A stretch of 9,940 bases of DNA, taken from JAWKHR01 sp041394725 (GTDB taxonomy: Bacteria > Acidobacteriota > Vicinamibacteria > Vicinamibacterales > SCN-69-37). Of the stretch, positions 5,070 through 9,940 are shown piece after piece (positions within the stretch are counted from its first letter, which is position 1; every line of letters starts with the position of its first letter). Position numbers and translations under genes: made by a program. The notes below the pieces were generated by a model. It saw only the letters and a program-made list of their open reading frames with translations, was not told the DNA's origin and did not search any database. The stretch lies in the NCBI GenBank assembly GCA_041394725.1, contig JAWKHR010000095.1, positions 1-9,940 of the forward strand. The letters run 5' to 3'.

Positions 5070-5534
5070 GTGACGACCAAGGTCACGCCCTTCCTGATGT
5101 TCAACGACCAGCTCGAGGCGGCCATGGCGTTCTACGCCGCCACCTTCCCGGACTCCGAGATCCGGAACGTCGCGCGCACCGGCACCGACGGCCCGATCAC
5201 CTCCGCCGAGTTCGTCGTCGGCGGCCAGGTCTTCATGGGCTACAACGGCGGGCCGCGCTTTGCGTTCTCCGACGGCTTCTCGCTCTTCGTGGACTGCGAG
5301 GACCAGGCCGAAGTGGACGAGTACTGGGACAAGCTCGTCAAGGCCGGGGCAGAGCCGATCCAGTGCGGCTGGATCAAGGACCCGTTCGGGATCACGTGGC
5401 AGATCGTGCCGCGACGGTTCATGCAGCTCATCCGCGACCATGACTCCAGGAAAGTCGAAGCCGTGATGAAGGCCATGATGACGATGGTCAAGCTCGACGT
5501 CGCGGCGCTGGAGCGTGCGTACGACGAGGCGTAG
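5070..5534 (+). CDS. PhnB-like VOC superfamily protein (PF06983 type)
   Basis: A 154-residue protein of the glyoxalase/VOC fold. Family marks are FLMFNDQLEAAMAFYAATFP (residues 8-27), GGQVFMGYNGGPRF (51-64), VDCEDQAEVDEYWDKL (74-89) and CGWIKDPFGITWQIVP (99-114). This is the family often annotated as 3-demethylubiquinone-9 3-methyltransferase-like. Members have no proven methyltransferase activity and many have unknown substrates. The GTG start at 5070 is supported by AGAAGGAG about 5 nt upstream. It sits 35 bp after the DUF2200 stop in the same direction. Confidence 0.93.
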   Translation: MTTKVTPFLMFNDQLEAAMAFYAATFPDSEIRNVARTGTDGPITSAEFVVGGQVFMGYNGGPRFAFSDGFSLFVDCEDQAEVDEYWDKLVKAGAEPIQCGWIKDPFGITWQIVPRRFMQLIRDHDSRKVEAVMKAMMTMVKLDVAALERAYDEA

Positions 5535-5579
5535 CAAGCCACGACCGGCGACACCGCGTCGCGCTTGGGGGGGCCGACC

Positions 5580-5972
5580 ATGGCTGATCATCCGAACCTG
5601 ACGATCATGAAGCGGACGCTTCAGGCGTTCCAGACTGGAGACGTTCCCACACTCGGACAGCTGATGGCGCCGGATGTCGTGTGGCGCCTTCCCGGCAAGA
5701 GAGTTCTGTCGGGGGACTACCGCGGACAGCAAGCAGTGTTCGGCCTGTTCGGCCGGCTGATGGAGCTGACCGGTGGCACGTTCAAGGTGGAGTCCCTGGA
5801 CATCCTCGCGAATGACAGGGGCGGCGTCCTCATCGACCGGCTCACCGCAGAGCGCGAGGGAAGGTCGCTCGACATTCGGGTCATGCTGCACCTGACCATT
5901 CGCGATGGCCTGATCGTCGAGGGCACCGACTACTTTCGCCCGGAGCACCTCTGGGACGCCTTCTGGGCTTGA
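5580..5972 (+). CDS. SnoaL-like (NTF2 fold) protein
   Basis: A 130-residue protein of the SnoaL/NTF2 cone-shaped fold. It has an N-terminal helix containing TLQAFQTGDVPTLGQLMAPD, then VVWRLPG, GDYRGQQAVFGLFGRL, a run of beta strands with RLTAEREGRSLDI, and the usual ending LIVEGTDYFRPEHLWDAFWA. Such proteins act as polyketide cyclases, isomerases or binding proteins; nothing here points to a specific substrate. The ATG at 5580 is preferred to a frame start at 5565 because MADHPN leads straight into the first helix and a G-rich stretch lies upstream. It lies 45 bp after the VOC gene in the same direction. Confidence 0.9.
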   Translation: MADHPNLTIMKRTLQAFQTGDVPTLGQLMAPDVVWRLPGKRVLSGDYRGQQAVFGLFGRLMELTGGTFKVESLDILANDRGGVLIDRLTAEREGRSLDIRVMLHLTIRDGLIVEGTDYFRPEHLWDAFWA

Positions 5973-5974
5973 TC

Positions 5975-6129
5975 ATGAGTCATGAGCCACCGATCACCGC
6001 GGCGGCGTGGCGACAGACTACGGTCCGGGTCCCGGCTGGCCGGAGGATCGGAACACCACGCACTGGCTCGAGAACCGCGGCACGTCGCCAGCCGTCGAGA
6101 CCTCGGTGGATATCGTGAGGACGTCTTGA
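5975..6129 (+). pseudogene. Possible cupin-like gene remnant
   Basis: An ATG at 5975, two bases after the SnoaL stop, begins MSHEPPITAAAW in one frame. From about 6007 another frame reads EDRNTTHWLENRGTSPAVET and ends VDIVRTS at a TGA (6127-6129). The second part resembles the last strands of a cupin barrel ('NTTHW.eN.GttPaveisvDIv'). I infer a gene reduced by an internal deletion with frame change. The evidence is short and rests on family memory. Confidence 0.35.
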
Positions 6130-6147
6130 GTGCACGGGGAGACTCGA

Positions 6148-6540
6148 ATGGCTGACATGCCCACCGGGACCGAGATGGCACGTCCCTTCCTGCCGACGCG
6201 GGACTTCGCTCTGTCGAAACGCTTCTATGAAGCTCTCGGCTTCGAGAAGCTCCTCGACAGCGACGACGTCGCCATCTTCAGGATGGGGGCGAGCAGCTTC
6301 CTGCTGCAGCGCCGCTTCCAGAAGGAGTGGGCCGAGAACTGCATGATGCAGCTCATGGTGGACGATCTCGACGCCTGGTGGGACCACATCAGCCGGCTGG
6401 ATCTGCCGGGCCGGTTCGGCATTTCGCCGCCGCGGGCGCCGGCCGTCCAGCCCTGGGGCCTGCGCGTGCTGTACCTGACGGATCCCACCGGCGTTCTGTG
6501 GCACGTCGCGCAGCGGCGGGAAGGCGTCGCTCATGACTAG
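6148..6540 (+). CDS. VOC superfamily (glyoxalase/bleomycin-resistance-like) protein
   Basis: A 130-residue single VOC module pair. The N-terminal half has LPTRDFALSKRFYEALGFEK and VAIFRMGASSFLLQ; the C-terminal half has MMQLMVDDLDAWWDHI and GLRVLYLTDPTGVLWHVAQ. The DPTGVLWH ending is typical of the family; enzyme, resistance and unknown roles all occur. The ATG at 6148 is chosen for the GGGGAG ribosome site 6 nt upstream. It is not closely similar to the PhnB-like protein at 5070. Its end overlaps the next gene's start by eight bases, implying coupling. Confidence 0.9.
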   Translation: MADMPTGTEMARPFLPTRDFALSKRFYEALGFEKLLDSDDVAIFRMGASSFLLQRRFQKEWAENCMMQLMVDDLDAWWDHISRLDLPGRFGISPPRAPAVQPWGLRVLYLTDPTGVLWHVAQRREGVAHD

Positions 6541-7933
6541 CTCCTCGGGGCCCCGGATGAGCCGTTGCGGATCGTTCATCCTCGCTGCGGGGGTCATCTG
6601 TGTCGCATGCGGCGCCGACGTCACCAGGCCAACGCCTGTCGGCGTTCTTCCGCTGCACGCAGGCGAGCACCTGCTCCAGATCTCCGGAGCCGACTTCGTG
6701 GGTGTCGACGGTCGGACCGTCGAGGGCTGCCCGGGAATTGGTCCGGCCGGAGTCTCGCCGGTTGTAACCAGGGCTGCCGTCTCACTCGAGGGGTCGGTGT
6801 GGTCGGTCCGGCCGACCGCGGGGTCGGGTGGCGTCGATTTTCAGCTCCTGCTGTCGCCGGGCACCGATCCTGCCGGACCGCGCCAGGTCAGCGTCACCGG
6901 CACCGCTGTCGGGAGCGTCATCAGTACCGAGTCGCTCGCCCCGTCGATCCCGGCGACCCGGGCGCGGGCGATCCTCTCGGCGACGTCCACGACACGCCTC
7001 ACGGGCACCGTCGATGATGTGGGCGCGCTGGCGGCTGGCGTGCTGATTGGCGATGTGACGTTCCGAAACGACGCCGGGACGACCGTGGGCTGCAACTCGG
7101 GGACGGCGATGTGGTCATTGAGCGGCTTCTCGGTCCGACGGAGGAGAGCTGGTGATGAGTCCGGCCTGAGCCCGGATGTTGTTCGGACCCGTCGCGTTCC
7201 GGCGAAGGTCAGCCAGCGCGCTGGCGTAGAGGCGACGCGCCCATGCGCTTCGCAGCGACTCCGCGGAGTCGAGCAGGTCATCCGGAAACCAGCGGCGGCA
7301 AGCCGAACGGCGCCCAGTGCCGCCCACCGCGTCCGGTGCGATCCTGAGGTGCACCAGCCGACCCGGAATGGCCGGCGTCACCCGGACAGGAGCCGTCATA
7401 GCCGTTCTGGCCGAGATGTACGGCGTGGTCGTTCAGGTGGCGACGTTGAACCGGAGCTACCCGAGGCGGCGCCGAGAACTACCAGCGCGATTGCCCCAAC
7501 CGGTCGTTCTGCTCGGACGGCGAGGTGTGTCGCGTCAGGTTCATGGCCTGGGCCGGCGTCGAGGCGTTCCTGTCGTCACTGCAGCGGCTGGGATCGCGCT
7601 GGACACCGGAGACGTCGCGATCACCCGGGAAGGCGCAAGAAGGCTGATCGCTGCGAGCGACTGGCTGGAGTTCGATCACCTGGACGGCACGCCGGTGGAG
7701 AGCTCAATGCATCGACTGATCGAAGGTCTGGCCGCTCCGCCGGGATGAGCGCCGGGACATCGACCCGTGCTCACGACCGAAGCCGAGCTGCGACAGCGCG
7801 AGCTCGTCTCGGACCGGGATGGCGTGTCGTCCCCGTCATGACCGATCGACCGGCGAGGTGCTGCACGTCGGACGCGCGCGTGTTCGCCGCCGCAGCCGTT
7901 CGCGTGGCTCTGGCGACGGGCGCCGGTGACTGA
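6533..7933 (+). CDS. Putative lipoprotein, with an implausible C-terminal run-on
   Basis: The ATG at 6533 has a GGGAAGG site about 8 nt upstream and overlaps the VOC gene. The N-terminus carries a signal sequence (SFILAAGVICVACG) with a probable lipidated Cys near residue 26, so the product is likely exported and membrane anchored. Residues about 30-200 look like a real beta-rich secreted protein: Ser/Thr/Gly/Val-rich, with two spaced Cys in GRTVEGCPG and GTTVGCNSGTAMWSL. I do not recognise the family. After about base 7140 the frame becomes Arg/Ser-rich and crosses a fossil hairpin and a different broken gene, so the last 260 or so residues are probably not natural. A lost stop or a frameshift near 7130-7150 is likely. 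The frame is open to 7933. Confidence 0.55.
   Translation: MTSSSGPRMSRCGSFILAAGVICVACGADVTRPTPVGVLPLHAGEHLLQISGADFVGVDGRTVEGCPGIGPAGVSPVVTRAAVSLEGSVWSVRPTAGSGGVDFQLLLSPGTDPAGPRQVSVTGTAVGSVISTESLAPSIPATRARAILSATSTTRLTGTVDDVGALAAGVLIGDVTFRNDAGTTVGCNSGTAMWSLSGFSVRRRRAGDESGLSPDVVRTRRVPAKVSQRAGVEATRPCASQRLRGVEQVIRKPAAASRTAPSAAHRVRCDPEVHQPTRNGRRHPDRSRHSRSGRDVRRGRSGGDVEPELPEAAPRTTSAIAPTGRSARTARCVASGSWPGPASRRSCRHCSGWDRAGHRRRRDHPGRRKKADRCERLAGVRSPGRHAGGELNASTDRRSGRSAGMSAGTSTRAHDRSRAATARARLGPGWRVVPVMTDRPARCCTSDARVFAAAAVRVALATGAGD
7310..7375 (+). repeat. Fossil attC-like hairpin (decayed copy)
   Basis: The 14-nt loop CGGTGCGATCCTGA is fully conserved at 7334-7347. The flanks resemble the attC arms only loosely (GCCGCCCACCGCG on the left, a CAGCCGACCCGG stretch on the right). 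No R'' or R' core box remains; ATGGCC stands where GTTRGCC would be. I read it as a dead copy of the same repeat. Confidence 0.55.
7368..7748 (+). pseudogene. Conserved Cys-containing protein gene with two compensating frameshifts
   Basis: The ATG at 7368 opens a frame ending EMYGVVVQVATLNRSYP at 7463. After one extra base (7464) the neighbouring frame reads GGAENYQRDCPNRSFCSDGE and then FMAWAGVEAFLSSLQRLG up to about 7592. One base is then missing and the first frame resumes with IALDTGDVAITREGARRLIA and SDWLEFDHLDGTP, stopping at TGA (7746-7748). The three segments together resemble an uncharacterised family I remember by 'YPGG...Y..dCPN.sFCsDg...RvgFM...dv..F' and 'DWLEF'. No function can be given. 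Either an early-stage pseudogene or two sequencing or assembly indels. In a single frame the middle is Arg/Pro-rich and unlike protein. Confidence 0.6.
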
Positions 7934-8080
7934 CGCTTGCGGATGCCTGTGGTTGACCTGCTTCTCCGTGACGATTGGCGCGCACTCCCGGGTGTCGACT
8001 CGGCGACCGTGGAGACCGTGCTCAAGTGGCCCGGCGCACCGTGATGCGGGCCGGCGGGACCCGGTCCTTCGGAGTGCAGG
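7749..8080. other. Gene-poor stretch with short coding debris
   Basis: There is no convincing gene here. Two short plus-strand frames look protein-like: 7767-7841 (24 residues, ending DRDGVSSPS) and 7943-8044 (33 residues, starting MPVVDLLLRDDWRALPGVDS). Neither has a ribosome site or a family I recognise; they may be leftovers of truncated genes. The long minus-strand frames crossing the stretch are antisense shadows, rich in Arg and Pro. Confidence 0.4.
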
Positions 8081-8491
8081 ATGACAGACGAGATCGACGC
8101 CACGCATGAGCGCTGGTGTGATGCCTACCGCCGCGGTGACGCGGACGCGGTCCTCACGTTGCTGACGGACGATTACCGCCTCTGGGCGCCAGGCAGGGAG
8201 CCCATCACGATCGCGGATCTCGAGCCGAGGCTGCGTGCGGCATTCGAGACCTACGACTGCTCGCCGTCGTTCGAACGCCTCGAGCTGCTGGCCGCCGGTG
8301 ATCTGGCGATCGACGTCGGCTGGGACACCCAGCGGCTCACGCCGCGGGCCGGTGGCGCGCCGATCGTTCAGAAGCAACGCGTGTGCGTCGTTCTGCGCCG
8401 AGATCCCGCCGGCCGGTGGCGGTACGCACGGGGCATGGTCCTCGCCGGCCAGCCGCCTGACGTGCCAGGGGGCGCGGCCTCGGAAACCTGA
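8081..8491 (+). CDS. SnoaL/DUF4440-like (NTF2 fold) protein
   Basis: A 136-residue protein. An N-terminal helix has DATHERWCDAYRRGDADAVL, followed by LTDDYRLWAPGREPI, a helix with DLEPRLRAAFETYD, and strands with LAIDVGWDTQRLTPR, QRVCVVLRRD and WRYARGMVLAG. This is the order of the DUF4440/SnoaL group, whose members include isomerases, hydrolases and proteins of unknown role. The ATG at 8081 has CGGAGTG about 5-6 nt upstream. It stands alone: debris lies upstream and two fossil hairpins lie downstream. It is not closely similar to the SnoaL-like gene at 5580. Confidence 0.88.
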   Translation: MTDEIDATHERWCDAYRRGDADAVLTLLTDDYRLWAPGREPITIADLEPRLRAAFETYDCSPSFERLELLAAGDLAIDVGWDTQRLTPRAGGAPIVQKQRVCVVLRRDPAGRWRYARGMVLAGQPPDVPGGAASET

Positions 8492-8561
8492 CGTCGTGCA
8501 TTTCGCCACTCCGCGTGACGCGGCCCGGGCGACCGCTCCATCCCGATCGTCACGCAAGTGA

Positions 8562-8631
8562 CCTGGCCGGCACTGGCGGCTGCCGCCTGCCGGTGCCATC
8601 CTGCGCCGCCGCGCCTGAGTCCGGGCTCTCC
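8562..8631 (+). repeat. Fossil attC-like hairpin (decayed copy)
   Basis: The loop CGGTGCCATCCTGC (8591-8604) matches the family loop at 12 of 14 positions. It is followed by GCCGCCGCGCCTGAGTCCGG, close to the attC right arm. The left arm has diverged (GGCGGCTGCCGCCTGC). GCTCTCC stands in place of the R' box, so recombination here is unlikely. Confidence 0.5.
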
Positions 8632-8699
8632 GAGCGCGTCTTCGATGGGGACCGGATCGCGAAGATCGTCGATCGCAGTTAGCGGCGGGACTGGAAGAA

Positions 8700-8765
8700 T
8701 GCGTTTGCAGCCGGCCACGGCCGGTGCGATCCTGAGGCGCCACGGCTGACGCGGCGTGTCGGGCC
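8700..8765 (+). repeat. Fossil attC-like hairpin (decayed copy)
   Basis: The loop CGGTGCGATCCTGA (8722-8735) is exact. The arms TTGCAGCCGGCCACGGC and GGCGCCACGGCTGA still pair partly. The 3' core position reads GTGTCGG instead of GTTRRRY, and no R'' box is seen. It is the better kept of the two fossil copies that fill the gap between 8491 and 8791. Confidence 0.6.
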
Positions 8766-8790
8766 GATCGCGCCGACTGGCGGAGCTCAC

Positions 8791-9555
8791 ATGCCGACGT
8801 TCTCGTCGCGACTGGCCGGGGCGCGCCTCTACTACCAGGATCTCGGCGGGCGGGGCGCGCCGATCGTCTTCCTTCACGGCATGGGCTGTTCCTCCTCCCA
8901 TGACTATCCTGTCGTCGCCAACGCCGCGCCGCTTCGGGGCCGGCGCCGCCTGCTCCTGGATCTGCTCGGCTCGGGCTACAGCGATCGGCCGCGTGACTTC
9001 GACTACACCGTGGCGGCACATGCCGTGGTGGTCGCCGAGGTCCTCCGCGCGCTCGACCTCCGCTCGGTCTGCCTGTACGGACACAGCCTGAGCGGGGCCG
9101 TGGCCATCGTCGTGGCACAGCGCCTGCGCGGCCGGGTGAGGCGACTCGTGCTGAGCGAGCCGAATCTCGATCCGGGTGGCGGCAACGTGAGTCGCGCCAT
9201 CGCCAGCCAACGGGTGACCAGGTACGTTCACCACGGCCACGCGGCCCTCGTGCGCAGCGTCAGGAGCAAGGGGCAGGATGCGTTCGCGCGGACGCTCGGA
9301 CTGGCCCTGCCCGTCGCGATCCATCGCGAAGCGGTGTCGCTCGTGGAGGGCACGCGCCCGTCGTGGAGGCAGATCCTGGCCGGGCTGCCCATGCCGCGGA
9401 CCGTCCTGTTCGGCGCCCACTCGCTGCCGGACCCGGATACGCGGCAATTGCCGGAGATCGGGGTTCGCGTGCGCATCGTGCCGCGCGCGGGTCATGGCAT
9501 GGCGCAGGACAATCCGGCCGGGCTGGCCCGCGCGCTGGCGTCGGCCGCCCGGTAG
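8791..9555 (+). CDS. Alpha/beta-fold hydrolase
   Basis: A 254-residue protein with the complete outline of the alpha/beta hydrolase fold. It has the oxyanion-hole motif FLHGMG (residues 27-32), the nucleophile elbow GHSLSG with Ser99, LSEPN with a possible acid Glu123 after strand 6, DPD near 214-216 as the alternative acid, and the catalytic His235 in RAGHGMAQDNP. There is no signal peptide, so it is probably cytoplasmic. The substrate cannot be read from the sequence; esterase, haloalkane-dehalogenase-like and C-C hydrolase roles are all possible. The ATG at 8791 has a GGAG about 5 nt upstream. The next gene follows 18 bp later in the same direction, suggesting a two-gene unit. Confidence 0.93.
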   Translation: MPTFSSRLAGARLYYQDLGGRGAPIVFLHGMGCSSSHDYPVVANAAPLRGRRRLLLDLLGSGYSDRPRDFDYTVAAHAVVVAEVLRALDLRSVCLYGHSLSGAVAIVVAQRLRGRVRRLVLSEPNLDPGGGNVSRAIASQRVTRYVHHGHAALVRSVRSKGQDAFARTLGLALPVAIHREAVSLVEGTRPSWRQILAGLPMPRTVLFGAHSLPDPDTRQLPEIGVRVRIVPRAGHGMAQDNPAGLARALASAAR

Positions 9556-9573
9556 GTGAGGGGAGCCCGAGCC

Positions 9574-9940
9574 ATGAGACCCCTTCGCTACTCGATCAAC
9601 GTCACGCTGGACGGGTGCTGCGACCACCGCGTCATGATCCCCGACGAAGATCTGCATCGTCACGCCGCCGAGAACCTCGAGCGGGCCGATGCCCTCCTCT
9701 TCGGCCGCATCACCTACCAGATGATGGAGGACGGCTGGCGCGCGGCGGCCCGGACCGGCGAGAAGCTCGACTGGATGGCCGACTGGATGATGCCGTTCGC
9801 CCGAACCATCGACGCGGCCAGGAAATACGTCGTGTCGAGTACGCTCGACAGCGTTGACTGGAACGCGGAGCTCGTGCGCGGCGATCTCGGGGAGGCTGTG
9901 CAGGAACTCAAACGGCAGCCGGGCCGGGGAATCCTGCTGG
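9574..9940 (+). CDS. Dihydrofolate reductase family (RibD C-terminal domain) protein, 3' end outside window
   Basis: The first 122 residues of a protein cut by the window edge. It starts MRPLRYSINVTLDG, then DALLFGRITYQMMEDGW (residues 39-55, the family's 'd.lLlGR.Ty..m..yW') and ARKYVVSSTLDSVDW (82-96). It ends in GRGILL, just where the NADPH-binding 'i.v.Gs' strand would continue. Members are small NADPH-dependent reductases related to RibD/RibG; most have unknown substrates. A GAGGGGAG ribosome site lies about 10 nt upstream of the ATG. It probably shares a transcript with the hydrolase. Confidence 0.92.
   Translation, partial: MRPLRYSINVTLDGCCDHRVMIPDEDLHRHAAENLERADALLFGRITYQMMEDGWRAAARTGEKLDWMADWMMPFARTIDAARKYVVSSTLDSVDWNAELVRGDLGEAVQELKRQPGRGILL

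Noticed and set aside
4884..5948. Minus-strand open frame of 354 codons
   Set aside because: It is antisense to three well-supported plus-strand genes (DUF2200, PhnB-like VOC, SnoaL-like). The His/Asp/Arg-rich composition is typical of a shadow frame.
7115..7399. Minus-strand frame with a protein-like middle part
   Set aside because: It crosses the fossil hairpin, has no start-proximal ribosome site that I can see and matches no family I recognise, so the support is too weak.
426..8765. CRISPR array
   Set aside because: The repeats are spaced by hundreds to thousands of bases containing genes, and there are no uniform spacers.
7676..9118. Long minus-strand open frame of 480 codons
   Set aside because: It is antisense to the SnoaL/DUF4440-like and hydrolase genes, very rich in Arg/Pro/Ala, and has no family motif. 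Long antisense frames are common in GC-rich DNA.
8368..9663. Long minus-strand open frame of 431 codons
   Set aside because: It is a mirror frame of the alpha/beta hydrolase, which has all its catalytic motifs on the plus strand.

Overview
The window is GC-rich bacterial DNA with short intergenic gaps and small accessory genes. Its mix of toxin-antitoxin modules, VOC proteins, SnoaL-like proteins, DUF2200 and a MOSC protein suggests an uncultured soil bacterium. Acidobacteriota (Vicinamibacteria-like) is my best guess, but this is an inference and no marker gene is present.

The organising feature is a family of imperfect hairpin repeats with the architecture of integron attC sites. Three are intact: 426-498, 1116-1188 and 4162-4235. 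Each has a 5' R''-type box ending in AAC, a long GC-rich stem with one extrahelical A, a 14-nt loop close to CGGTGCGATCCTGA, and a 3' R'-type box beginning GTT. Three more copies are decayed: about 7310-7375, 8562-8631 and 8700-8765. No integrase lies in the window, so this looks like part of a cassette array or a cluster of attC sites lacking an integrase. The core boxes of attC1 and attC2 keep the footprint of a site-specific insertion of the 690-bp cassette between them.

Layout: (1) 1-431, an uncharacterised reading frame ending inside attC1. (2) 493-1182, one clean cassette with a Doc/Fic toxin and its antitoxin on the minus strand. (3) 1183-4229, an oversized interval with an antitoxin and a truncated ParE-like toxin, a small exported protein, a VapB antitoxin with a frameshifted VapC toxin, a HicB/HicA pair, and a MOSC protein whose stop lies just before attC3. 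(4) 4230-7150, a plus-strand run: a four-helix membrane protein, DUF2200, a PhnB-like VOC protein, a SnoaL-like protein, a cupin-like remnant, a second VOC protein and a lipoprotein whose frame runs on implausibly. (5) 7310-8790, a decayed zone with fossil hairpins, a frameshifted conserved gene, debris and one intact SnoaL/DUF4440-like gene. (6) 8791-9940, an alpha/beta hydrolase and the start of a dihydrofolate-reductase-like (RibD C-terminal) protein cut by the window edge.

The genes do not form one pathway. They look like stockpiled accessory cargo, with four toxin-antitoxin loci in 2.7 kb that could stabilise the array. In three of those four loci the toxin is damaged or lacks a standard start codon while the antitoxin is intact. 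Several frameshifts occur in the window, so base-level assembly error must be kept as an alternative to real decay.
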